The notes under the pieces: generated by a model | The model's database searches: none | What the model was told of the DNA's origin: nothing | The model's input: the letters and a program-made list of their open reading frames with translations, nothing else | Assembly (NCBI GenBank): GCA_963422445.2 | Contig: OY729512.2 | Coordinates: 5,890,001 to 5,954,000 of the forward strand | Reading direction: 5' to 3' | Length of the DNA: 64,000 nucleotides | From: G963422445 sp963422445 | GTDB lineage: Bacteria > Pseudomonadota > Alphaproteobacteria > Thalassobaculales > Thalassobaculaceae | Position numbers and translations under genes: made by a program | In this document: piece by piece, positions 25,811 through 34,187 of the stretch | How the letters are laid out: each line of letters begins with the position of its first letter | Position numbering within the stretch: position 1 is the stretch's first letter

Positions 25811-28159
25811 CTATCAATCTCCCACTGCTGAGAAGGTTCCGTTCATTGGATGTTGTCCCATGCGTTGATGAAGTCGATTCCGGCTTTGTATCGCTGCCAT
25901 GCCTGCCAGATTTTCTCGGTTCCGGGGAGGGGCTGTTGCTTGCTGGGATGGAAGCCTGCGACGCGTGCGAGGTCGACCACGACGGTGCGGATGTCGGGAG
26001 GCTTGCCGGGCGGGGCGCGGATGATGCGATGGTATCTGAGCCAGACTTAGAGGACGTTGATTTCGTGCTCGGTGAAGAGCTCGCGCGCGGGCATGTGAGG
26101 CTTGTCGCGGGCGAGGCGTTCGAGGTCCATGACGCGCCATGCGGTGACGCCGTCGAAGGCGAGACACTTTCGCAGGTCGTCGGCGTCGTCGAGCCTGCGA
26201 TCCTCGACGCGGGTGCCGACCTTGAGGATCCTGAAGTATTCCTCGACGGTCCAGCGCGCCTCGTACCAGGCAACGATGCGCCGGGCGTTGTCGATGTCGG
26301 CCTCGCCCTCGGTGGTGAGCAAGAGCCAGTGGAGCGGCTTGCAGCGCTTCGGCGGGTCGGGTTCCTGGACCGAGACGGCGAGCATGGGCAGCGGCGCCTG
26401 GTTGGCTCTGTTCCTCGGCGGCGCGAGTTCGACGCCGGCGGCGCGCAGGTCGAGGCGGGCCTTGCGCCTGCGGCGTCTGCGGGGACCGCCGCAGGGGAGG
26501 AGTTCGATGGTTTTCGTCCCCAGCACCGGCTGCGCCGCCACGACGTCCCACAAGTCCGGTGTCTTGCCGTCGACGACAGCCCGGCGCTGCCGGCCGCGGT
26601 CGGAGCGGATCAACAGCCCGTCGCCGCTCTCGCGCGCCTTGCAGAACATCTCCCATATGTCGCCCTCACGGTCGCAGACCGTGACCACGCGGGTGTCGGG
26701 ACAGGCCATCGCGAGCTGCCCGGCGCTCTCGAGCCGGCGCAGCCAGCGCACGCTCTCCGGCTCGGCCTCGCCGGCCGCGTCCGCGCCGTCGCGCTGGGTG
26801 GCGTTGAGTTCGAACACCCCGAGCGGATGCCGGGTTTCGCTGATCGCAAGCCCGACATGGGCGAGGATCCCCCTTGTTCCCGAGCCGCCGCCGCCGAGGT
26901 CCACCAGGCCCGTGGTCTTGCGGTGGCCGTTGTAGTTCAGCGTCGTGGTGTCCTGGATGGCGAGGACCACCGGCTCCAGCCGGCAGCGCTCGACCGTCGC
27001 CTCGCGGTGGGGTTGAAGAATGTCGTCCATCTTGATCCTGTCGTTGGACAGCAGCCGGTAGGCGGCCTTCTGCTCCGCCTCTGCGGGGAAGATCACGGGC
27101 AGGGACGCACCGGGGGCATTCTCCCATGCCCGGCCCATCGCCAACAGCCGCTTGCGCAGGCGGCCGTCGGGATGCGAGCTGCGGCCGTACTCGAAGTCGG
27201 CCCAGTCCGCGCCTTTGACCCGGCAGGGCTCGGGCGTCGTGCCGAGGATGGGCGCCGGCTCCCGGCACAAGGCGTCCCGCCAGCCCTCGGCCAAGGGCTT
27301 GATCCACACCGATTTCGGCGCCGCCGCGCGGCGCCCCGGCGGAGACCCCGAGGTCCGCTCGGCGCAACACTTCCAGCCCGCCGCGCGGTAGCAGGTGCCG
27401 CGCCGCTCGGGACCCACATAAGTGTAGGCGGCCAACGGCACGGCCCCATGCGCCGCCTGCCAGTCGCCGGCCAGGCGCGCCGTCGACAGCGCCAGCACAT
27501 GCGACGCCAGATTGTCGACCCGGACGCCGGGCAGCAGGAGAAAGCGATGCTGGTTGACCAGCTGCGTCAGGTTGGCGACCCGCGCCGCAGCCGACCAGCC
27601 GATGAAGGCGTCGCGGGCCGCCTGATGCCAGCTCGCGGCGCAGAAGCCGATGCCGCCAAGGCGGCCGTGAACCGACGAAACGATCCACCAGTTCAGCACC
27701 GCACCCGGCCTTCGCGACCACCCCTGCGGATGATGGCTCTCCATCATCTCCCGCCACGAGCGCTTGTCCGCCGCATCGCCGACCGGGACCAGCGTGACCT
27801 CCCCAAGCTCCGACAGCCCGCACCTCAGTTCCAGGTCCGGATAGCCCCGCTCGACCTCGCCGCCCACCGTTCCCGGCGTCCGGCACGGCATCGCCCGCGC
27901 CTCGGGCAACCAAATGCCCACCTTGTCCGCCAGCCGCGACAGAGCCTTGCTCGCTTGGGCAAGACACGGAACGCCCCGAGGGTTGCGCCAGTTCTCGCGC
28001 TCGCACAACGCGCGCGCCAGCGAATGGCGCGTCCGGCCCGTCTCGCCGGACGCCCCCTTCAGCCACTCAATCGTACCGGCGCTGAAATGCCGAAGCCCAA
28101 TCTGCATGCCCAGAACATGCAGAACCGGCATTACCTTGAAAACTGTGTCCTATTGAAAG
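25811..28159 (-). mobile_element. IS4-type element with DruA-like domain
   Basis: The ends form an imperfect inverted repeat of about 28 bp: CTATCAATCTCCCACTGC at 25811 and CTTTCAATAGGACACAG read inward from 28159. The element is about 2.35 kb with one long gene on the minus strand. It separates the IS1634 remnant from a truncated IS5-type gene. CCCCTGGC and CCCCGGGC flank it, an imperfect 8-bp repeat of uncertain meaning. Confidence 0.65.
26047..28131 (-). CDS. Fusion of DruA/DUF4338-like domain and IS4 (Tn5-like) transposase
   Basis: This is a 694-aa protein. The N-terminal half (about 1-300) resembles DUF4338, the DruA protein of Druantia: LIGWSAAARVANL-type core, LASHVLALSTARLAGDW, and YTYVGPERRGTCYRAAGW. 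The C-terminal half is a Tn5/IS4-type transposase: WADFEYGRSSHPDGRLRKRL, first Asp in AIQDTTTLNYN, second in VCDREGDIWEMF, and YEARWTVEEYFRILKVGTR supplying the Glu. A UAA at 26047 cuts it short; the same frame continues for about 67 more family-like codons (YHRIIRAPPGKPPDIRT) to 25843. It may be a recent pseudogene or a slightly shortened protein. Confidence 0.75.
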   Translation of the reverse strand: MPVLHVLGMQIGLRHFSAGTIEWLKGASGETGRTRHSLARALCERENWRNPRGVPCLAQASKALSRLADKVGIWLPEARAMPCRTPGTVGGEVERGYPDLELRCGLSELGEVTLVPVGDAADKRSWREMMESHHPQGWSRRPGAVLNWWIVSSVHGRLGGIGFCAASWHQAARDAFIGWSAAARVANLTQLVNQHRFLLLPGVRVDNLASHVLALSTARLAGDWQAAHGAVPLAAYTYVGPERRGTCYRAAGWKCCAERTSGSPPGRRAAAPKSVWIKPLAEGWRDALCREPAPILGTTPEPCRVKGADWADFEYGRSSHPDGRLRKRLLAMGRAWENAPGASLPVIFPAEAEQKAAYRLLSNDRIKMDDILQPHREATVERCRLEPVVLAIQDTTTLNYNGHRKTTGLVDLGGGGSGTRGILAHVGLAISETRHPLGVFELNATQRDGADAAGEAEPESVRWLRRLESAGQLAMACPDTRVVTVCDREGDIWEMFCKARESGDGLLIRSDRGRQRRAVVDGKTPDLWDVVAAQPVLGTKTIELLPCGGPRRRRRRKARLDLRAAGVELAPPRNRANQAPLPMLAVSVQEPDPPKRCKPLHWLLLTTEGEADIDNARRIVAWYEARWTVEEYFRILKVGTRVEDRRLDDADDLRKCLAFDGVTAWRVMDLERLARDKPHMPARELFTEHEINVL

Positions 28160-29091
28160 CCCCGGGCCTCCCGGTCTCGCTCCTCCTTGAGGTCCTTGTC
28201 CCGGCGCGGATTGACATCGATGATCGGTACATGGCCAAGCCGTTCGCTCATCTGGTGGATCTCCCTGGCATCATAGGCCGCGTCCATGAGATCGTAGAGA
28301 TTGGTCACACGCCCGGCGGTCATCATCGCCAGCGGGATCGCGACCTGGCTGTCATGGACGGATGCCGAGGTGAGGACGGTCCTCAGCGGCACCCCGCAGT
28401 CTGCTGTGTCGATAGGCAGCTTGTAACCGCGCCAGGCCTCCAGGACCCCCTTGGCAGTCTTCTTTGCCCCGTGATCGCAGACCTTCGGCAGCGCGTCGAG
28501 CATCTCATCGAGATCCATCCCGTTCGCTTGCCGTTCGAGACGCCCAGGCTCCTTCGTCCTCTCCGCGCCCTTGCGGGGCCGGCCGCGCTTGCGGTTCGGC
28601 GTCGGGGCCGGCGTCTCCCGGGCCTCGATGGCCGTCGAGTCCCTCGACACGTGGCCGATGAGCGCGTCGCCCAGTGTCTCTGCAACCAGAGCCGCGTGCA
28701 TCCTCTCCGGAAGACGGGACTGCGACCATTCGGCAAACGCCCGCGAAAACGTTGCTTCACTCGGGATCTTCGCGACACGCGACCAGCCGCACAGTCGGCG
28801 CAACGTCGGGTCCACCTTGAGCCTGTCGATCAGGTGGCGGGTCGTCGGCAGATCCCACACCGCCTTGGCGATGACGCCACGGGCCAGCGCCCGACGATCC
28901 TCCCGGGGCCGACCCGGACCGGTCCACACCTCATCGACGAAGCCCTCCACCTTGACGAGATCGAGAGCTGTCACGAAGCGCTTGTGCGTCTCGAGGAGAG
29001 GACCGACCGCCTCGGCCAACGCAGGGAAAAGGTCCCCTTGAAATCGGTGCCAGGGATCGGACAGGGTCGAGCCAAGGGTCATCGGGGCCAC
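28150..29091 (-). pseudogene. IS5-type DDE transposase, C-terminus lost
   Basis: The 313-aa frame begins MAPMTLGSTLSDPWHRFQGD. It has the DUF772-like SEATFSRAFAEWSQ region, first Asp in VSRDSTAIEARE and second Asp in MDAAYDAREI. The third catalytic residue region (usually YRERSTVERVN) is missing because the DruA-type element starts at 28159. An A+T-rich left-end-like sequence with TTGTTATTGTAG lies just upstream of the gene near 29105. Confidence 0.75.
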
Positions 29092-29355
29092 CTCCTCGGT
29101 ATCTTGTTATTGTAGAAACACAACATACCACGAGGTGGCCCCGAAACCCAGGCCCTCGACAACAAAATCAGCCTCGAGAAGGCAAAAAACCGGTCGGGCC
29201 GGCAATTTTGCAAGAAGCTCCATAATAATGGATATACCTGTAACGATCAATCCAGTAGAGACCCCCGAGCCTATCGAGCGGCTGGTCGCGATGAAGGGTT
29301 AGGCGCAGGATCGTCTGACCCGCACCGGCCAGCGAGTGTCCGCTCGACGATTACG

Positions 29356-29396
29356 GCACCGCCGCGCTGGACAACGCGGTCGGTGCGTGTTTTTTT
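29356..29396 (+). terminator. Strong intrinsic terminator without an assigned gene
   Basis: GCACCGCCGCG pairs with CGCGGTCGGTGC (one bulge) around 8 bases, followed directly by GTGTTTTTTT. It points rightwards, but no rightward gene precedes it: 29132-29495 holds no open frame I can support. It may be the leftover end of a gene lost to IS insertion. Confidence 0.6.
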
Positions 29397-29495
29397 GTTC
29401 CTTCAAAGCATATTAACCGCGATTGGCTTTGTCGATATACGGCTTTGAAGCGGACACCATCCGACACGAGGCCGGACCATGATCGTCTGGACCCG

Positions 29496-30968
29496 CTATA
29501 GGGGACGCGTCGGGTCGTAGTCATCCAGAGTTGCCAGATCCTCGCCAGAGAACCAGCGGCCGAGCAAAATGCGGAACGGAACGCACAGCGCAATGAAGAT
29601 CGGGAAGAGAATACCGATCGCGCTGGACTTCACAACCCAAAGCAGGGCGAAGGCGCCAGCCTGGCAGACCGTATAGCGATGGACAGTCCGAAGCTTGACA
29701 GGAGCCGGACCAACCGGACGCCGCAACATCCAGGACATCAGGGTCGCCATCACCCTGTTGGCAAAATCGTTCCCCCGCAAGGAGACATAACCCATATAGA
29801 CGAACAGACCGAGAAGCACTGGCAGCGGAATCAATGCCACGTAATCCAGCAAGAATATCGAACCAGCGATCAGGATGTGAATGGCCAACGCCGAAACCCG
29901 ATTCTCGATCACGTAGGATTTGACGCCGTCGCGGCCGCTTCGCATCCCGCTCAAACCCTTCAGATGATTCACCGAGTGAACCGTGGCGGCAACGATCCAT
30001 GGCATTCCGAAGAATGAAAAGCCGAGGACCAGAAGCCCGATCAACAGCAGATCAAGGTGGTAGCCTCGACCTTTGCGAAGATTCGCGCCGCTCTCATTGA
30101 TGATGCGCGACGTGATGTTCTGATCGAGATAAAGCAGAACCGAAGCAAATGCCGCAGGAAACGTCGTGACCAGGATGACCCAGAGCGGCACGTCAAGGAT
30201 CGGAATCAACCAGGGTCGTCCCGACGTGGTTGTCTCGAACGACTGCGGCAGTACAGGCCCCTGAACCGGAATATCTGCCAGAGCATAGGCGAGAGCCCCC
30301 ATGGCGACAATGGCAATGCTCGGTCCGAAATCGCTGACCTTGCCGAAGATCGTACCCTGGAACCGTGACGCGCTACCGGCACGGTTGAAAAACAGGGCGA
30401 TCAACAATGTCCCGGTCGCGAGAGTCACGACCAGGGCGCGAACATCAGGACTCTGTTCCGGCTCCCGCAGCACGACCGATAGATTGGCGACCGCCTCGAC
30501 AATGAAAATGATTGAGACCAACGCGGCAAAAATATCGTCGGTAAACCGGGAAAAAAAGCGCATCCAGTTACTGGCATTGGTTACTGACAGGATCAGCAGG
30601 AACACCCCCGACCAGATACCGACCCACGCATAGACTCCCATGAAACTGACGCCAAGCAGGTCGCTGGCCTGATACAGCAGGGCCGTGAAGATCACGATCG
30701 GCCCTGTGCCGCCAAGCAGCGTGATCGGCTGGGCCGAAAACAGGGCGTAGACGATTCCGCCGATCACCGTCGCGATCAACATTTCTATGGTGCCGATTTC
30801 GCCGTTGGTCAGGACGCTCGACAAGGCCCCGAAAGCAATCGCGTTGGCGAGGCAGGCAAAAAACAGATAGAACGCCGAACTCAAAACCTTGCGATGGGCG
30901 GCGTCGGTGAAATCGCTGACATAATACGGCAACCGGCCATTGAGATCCGACAGCAGACCAGCGAACAT
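29496..30968 (-). CDS. SLC4-like bicarbonate/anion transporter homologue
   Basis: This 490-aa membrane protein has about 12-14 hydrophobic segments. It matches the anion exchanger (HCO3 transporter, SLC4) family: LLGGTGPIVIFTALLY, VGIWSGVFLLILSVTNASNW, FSRFTDDIFAALVSIIFIVE, and later LDQNITSRIINE and a GYHLDLLLIGLL segment. Bacterial members are far less common than eukaryotic ones. The gene starts 108 bp after the gentisate dioxygenase gene in the same direction. Bicarbonate or another small anion is the likely cargo; transport of an organic acid cannot be excluded. Confidence 0.8.
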   Translation of the reverse strand: MFAGLLSDLNGRLPYYVSDFTDAAHRKVLSSAFYLFFACLANAIAFGALSSVLTNGEIGTIEMLIATVIGGIVYALFSAQPITLLGGTGPIVIFTALLYQASDLLGVSFMGVYAWVGIWSGVFLLILSVTNASNWMRFFSRFTDDIFAALVSIIFIVEAVANLSVVLREPEQSPDVRALVVTLATGTLLIALFFNRAGSASRFQGTIFGKVSDFGPSIAIVAMGALAYALADIPVQGPVLPQSFETTTSGRPWLIPILDVPLWVILVTTFPAAFASVLLYLDQNITSRIINESGANLRKGRGYHLDLLLIGLLVLGFSFFGMPWIVAATVHSVNHLKGLSGMRSGRDGVKSYVIENRVSALAIHILIAGSIFLLDYVALIPLPVLLGLFVYMGYVSLRGNDFANRVMATLMSWMLRRPVGPAPVKLRTVHRYTVCQAGAFALLWVVKSSAIGILFPIFIALCVPFRILLGRWFSGEDLATLDDYDPTRPL

Positions 30969-31076
30969 TCGGTCCTCCTTGCAAGTGCAGTCGTCACCCC
31001 GCTGCGGTCAGGCGGGATAGAGGTTTGACTTGTCTGGAATACAGGAAAACCCGGCAACCTTTCGGCGTGGTACGCC

Positions 31077-32195
31077 TCAACCTGTGCCGATCACATCCTG
31101 ACGGCCGTCATTCGCTTGATAAGGCTCCTCCCGATAGAAGCCAAGCTTCTCGATCGTCGGAAAGTCGTTAAACGAGAACAGACAGGCATCCTCGCAATCG
31201 GACGCGTTCACATGCTCGTGCCACATCCATGCCGGAACGCAAAAAATGTCCTTCTCACACCAGTCGAAGCGCATGCCGTTGATCACCGAATAGCCCGACC
31301 CCGTCGCAACCTGGTAGATGACATTGCCAGTGTGGCGGTGCGCCCTGGTATGCTCTGCTGGCCGCAGCATCTGTATCGCTGCTCCCATGGTCAACATCAC
31401 CGGTCCGCCCGTTTCCGGATTGACGTAGCGCATGATGATCCCATCATGACAGTCCCCGTCGATAACCCGAGCATATCTGCATAACGCATCGAAAGTCGGT
31501 TCCCAGGCGAACTTCATGAGCGGTGAATAACCCCGATCCCGGTTATCGCCAACCGGCAACAGGCCGGGTGCACCATAGGCGCCGGGCGAATCATTCGTCG
31601 GATAAGCCGGTGTCTGATAGAGGTCCGGATGAACGGCAAAGAAATTCGCTTCGAGAGCATTGGTCAGTGGGATGTCGAGGCCGTCCTGCCAAAGGCAGAT
31701 CTCTCCGTCGTCCGACACACCATGATCGTGCCAGGTTCCGTTCGGTGTAATTACGAAATCCCGCGGCTCCATGGTAATCCGGTGCCCGTCGACCACGGTA
31801 TACGCCCCGGTTCCTTCCATGACGAACCGCAGCGCTGACGCCGCATGCCAATGCGCCATCGTTCGCTCACCGGGCCGCATCACCTGAATGCCGCTGAACA
31901 GCCAACCGCAGCAGGCACTCACGTCACGTCGGCCGGAGTTGCGCAGATAGACAACCCGGCGGCCCGCATCATCGGCACTGACAAGGTCGAGAGCCCGCAG
32001 GACCTGCGGCCGCAAATCCGCGTTGCGCCAGATCATCGGCCTCGACAGCGCGGCTGGTTCCCATGGCTCGATTGCATTTGCAACGGTCCACAGGGCGCCA
32101 GTATCCTGTCTGTCGAGATCGCCATAATAGGCCTCAAGGTCGGCATTATCCTCGACAAGTGCTCGACCGATGACCCGGTCGCGTTCATCCGCCAT
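31077..32195 (-). CDS. Gentisate 1,2-dioxygenase-like bicupin
   Basis: This 372-aa bicupin begins MADERDRVIGRALVED behind a GGAGG site. The first cupin has His115-x-His117 (MAHWHAAS) and His156-x-His158 (GTWHDHG), the iron ligands of gentisate dioxygenases. The second has RPAEHTRAHRHTGN and WMWHEHVN. The reaction would be ring cleavage of gentisate to maleylpyruvate; salicylate or 1-hydroxy-2-naphthoate dioxygenases are close alternatives. The reading frame is open upstream through an IS630 remnant, so a long fusion frame exists, but the RBS and family start argue for 32195. Confidence 0.85.
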   Translation of the reverse strand: MADERDRVIGRALVEDNADLEAYYGDLDRQDTGALWTVANAIEPWEPAALSRPMIWRNADLRPQVLRALDLVSADDAGRRVVYLRNSGRRDVSACCGWLFSGIQVMRPGERTMAHWHAASALRFVMEGTGAYTVVDGHRITMEPRDFVITPNGTWHDHGVSDDGEICLWQDGLDIPLTNALEANFFAVHPDLYQTPAYPTNDSPGAYGAPGLLPVGDNRDRGYSPLMKFAWEPTFDALCRYARVIDGDCHDGIIMRYVNPETGGPVMLTMGAAIQMLRPAEHTRAHRHTGNVIYQVATGSGYSVINGMRFDWCEKDIFCVPAWMWHEHVNASDCEDACLFSFNDFPTIEKLGFYREEPYQANDGRQDVIGTG

Positions 32196-32261
32196 GTCAT
32201 CCTCCGCTGGCCCGTGCCGGAACCGGTATAATACCAAACGCAAATTATAGGAACCGATATA

Positions 32262-33171
32262 GTGAGACATCGGGATCAGCATGATGGCGCGACGGCGCAG
32301 CTGCGCCGGGTCGTTTTCGTGATGCCGTCGGGTTGGTTGGTCAGCCAGTGCCACGCCGTCCAGCACGGTCACGCCGTGCGCACCCGGCGCCACGGCCGCA
32401 GCGATGGCCGCCAGATGCTCGTTCATCGACGCTGTGTTCGCCCTGTCCGCCACAGGGGCGATGCCGACGCCGCGCTGCGCGCAGGTGGCGCCGCACAGAT
32501 GGACGTAGCCATAGCGGTGGTCGCGCAGGATGCGCGGACGCTGCTTCCCATGCGCCCAGACCCGCGTCGTCATCCCCTTCTGGCCGATGCGCGTGTCGTC
32601 CTGGAACCAGATCTCGATCGGGCCCGCCAGCGCCTCGGGGCTGAGCGTAGACGTCACCGGCGCCTCGAAGTCCGCCACGACTTCCCTCTGCCGCTCCGCG
32701 TCGGCTTTGGGGTGGACCGGCCGTCCCGAGATAAAGCGAAACCCAGCCCTTCGGAGCATCATACGGGCGCCGCTCTCCGTATAGAGGACACCGAAGGCCT
32801 CCTCGATCTTCCGCACAATGTCCTGAAGGCGCCAGCGCGTCACGCCGTCACGCTCAAGCGCGGGACCAGCTTCGATCCACGCGCCGCTCTCGGCGATCTG
32901 CGCCTCCGTCAAGCGGACCGCGCTCCCGCCGCGCGGACGGTTCGCAAGGCCGTCCAAGCCTTCGGCGTTGTAGCGCAACACCCAGTCGCGCAGGAGTTGA
33001 AGGTCCATGCCCTGCGCCCGTGCCGCTGCCGTGCGAGACGCGCCCTCCATGATCATGGCGAGCGCGAGCGCGCGAGGCCTGCTTCGCGTCCCCGCAGTGC
33101 CTCGCCAGCGCGTGGCGCTCGTCCGCAATGTGTTCCGTCCAGGTTATGGGCGTTGCTGCGCTCATCATCAT
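32262..33171 (-). pseudogene. IS630-family transposase, deleted and frameshifted
   Basis: Close relative of the intact transposase at 23363-24439 (shared GPIEIWFQD and RIGQKGMTTRVW). The frame breaks near 33060. A deletion joins VTVLDG to the late ADQPTRRHH region, removing the third catalytic residue. The frame then runs on without a stop into the dioxygenase gene. Confidence 0.8.
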
Positions 33172-33272
33172 CCTCCAACGCTGGCGAGTCCATCACCACA
33201 GTCTATAGGAGGGTGCACAGCTCATCGCCCCAACATTGTGGGACAGTGAGGCAATTTGGAACGCGTTTGGGA

Positions 33273-33447
33273 TCAATCCGATGGAGCAGATCATTCTGGT
33301 CCTGAAATCGAACCGCTTTGCCCACCGCGTATTCAAGTCGCTGCCCTGAAGAAAGCCTGCTGGGCGGCGTGGCACTGGCTGACCAACCAACCCGACGGCA
33401 TCACCAAAACGACCCGGCGCAGCTGCGCCGTCGCCCCATCATGCTGA
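33273..33447 (+). pseudogene. IS630 transposase C-terminal fragment
   Basis: NPMEQIILVLKSNRFAHRVF and then, after a frame change, a WLTNQPDGITKTTRRS segment ending at 33447 match the end of the intact transposase. The DDE glutamate is present but the rest of the protein is absent. Confidence 0.75.
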
Positions 33448-33491
33448 TCCCGATGTCTCACTATATCGGGTCCTATGATTTGCGCTTGGTA

Positions 33492-33859
33492 TCAGTGCGC
33501 TTGAAGCCTTTCTGATGCCGGCTGCGGCGGCTGCCCGCGACGGGGGTGGGCCAGAGGGCGATCAATAATTGTTGTTCGGCGTCGTTACATGACCCCTCGG
33601 AACGGAAGCAAGTCAACAGGTTGCCGCGCCGATCGGCGACGAATGTGCGCGCCGATCAACATACGCGCTGCTGAAGCGGAACCTGCTCTCTATCCGGCGA
33701 CGGCATGATCAGCCTGCCTTCTCCAACCACCGGTCGTTCACCCTGATGCTTCGGACTCGTCCTGCAAGGAATTTCCGTCTCGCCCGAGGGCTCTCCAGGT
33801 TACGCCAGATCACTTGACATTGGAGACTGCGAAATGTTTCCGTATTGGGAGCAATATAC
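33492..33859. other. Intergenic DNA between the IS630 pair and the higB promoter
   Basis: No supported gene. Short inverted repeats occur (GCCGATCGGCG near 33630 and a repeat of GCGCGCCGATC), and TTGACA at 33816 could be a second promoter element without a clear -10. Base composition is lower in G+C towards the right end, where the defence-like operon begins. Confidence 0.4.
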
Positions 33860-33888
33860 TTGATTCGCAATCGGGAACGGTGTATATA
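33860..33888 (+). promoter_or_regulatory. Promoter of the higBA-cyclase operon, probable operator
   Basis: TTGATT, a 17-base spacer and TATATA give a near-consensus sigma-70 promoter. Transcription would begin at about 33895, essentially on the higB start codon at 33893, so the mRNA would be nearly leaderless. ATATAC (33854) and GTATAT (33882) form an inverted repeat bracketing the spacer, a plausible site for autoregulation by the HigA-like protein. Confidence 0.6.
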
Positions 33889-33892
33889 GCTT

Positions 33893-34186
33893 ATGCGGAT
33901 CATCGCCAAGAAGACGCTCCGGGAGTTCTGGCAGCGTCACCCAGATGCCGAAGAGCCGCTTCTCGCTTGGTACCGGGAAGTGAAACAAGCGGATTGGGAT
34001 ACGCCGGCCGCCCTGAAGGAGATGTATGGCAACGCGAGCATCGTTGGCGACAACCGGGTGATCTTCAACATCAAGGGCAACGACTATCGCCTCGTGGTGA
34101 AGATCAATTACCGGTATCGCGTCGTCTACATCCGCTTTGTGGGTACGCATGCCGAGTACGACGCCGTAGACGTGGAGGAGATGTGA
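33893..34186 (+). CDS. higB: HigB-family type II toxin (RelE superfamily mRNA interferase)
   Basis: This 97-aa basic protein matches the HigB toxin family: MRIIAKKTLREFWQRHPDAE at the start, an LAWYREVKQADW helix, ALKEMYGNASIV, and the core strand pair VIFNIKGNDYRLVVKINY with RVVYIRFVGTHAEYD. HigB toxins cut mRNA on translating ribosomes. The antitoxin gene begins one base after its stop. The toxin-first order is the usual one for higBA. No RBS is visible, which fits the leaderless promoter. Confidence 0.9.
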   Translation: MRIIAKKTLREFWQRHPDAEEPLLAWYREVKQADWDTPAALKEMYGNASIVGDNRVIFNIKGNDYRLVVKINYRYRVVYIRFVGTHAEYDAVDVEEM

Positions 34187-34187
34187 G

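Larger units (their letters stand above)
32232..33491. mobile_element. Rearranged pair of inverted IS630 copies
   Basis: Both outer ends are the same IS630 right end in inverted orientation (TACCAAACGCAAAT at 32232, ATTTGCGCTTGGTA ending at 33491). The larger part is a minus-strand copy with an internal deletion. Its left end, near 33270, abuts a plus-strand fragment with the last part of another copy (NPMEQIILVLKSNRF). The structure looks like one copy inserted head-on into another, followed by deletion. Confidence 0.75.

Noticed and set aside
25540..29115. A plus-strand reading frame of about 1190 codons
   Set aside because: It lies antisense to three transposase genes with clear catalytic motifs. 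Its Arg/Ala/Gly-rich, low-complexity product is a by-product of high GC content.
31077..33128. A 683-aa transposase-cupin fusion protein as the real gene
   Set aside because: The transposase half is deleted and frameshifted, and a GGAGG site and the family N-terminus mark a start at 32195. Kept only as a finding about possible readthrough.
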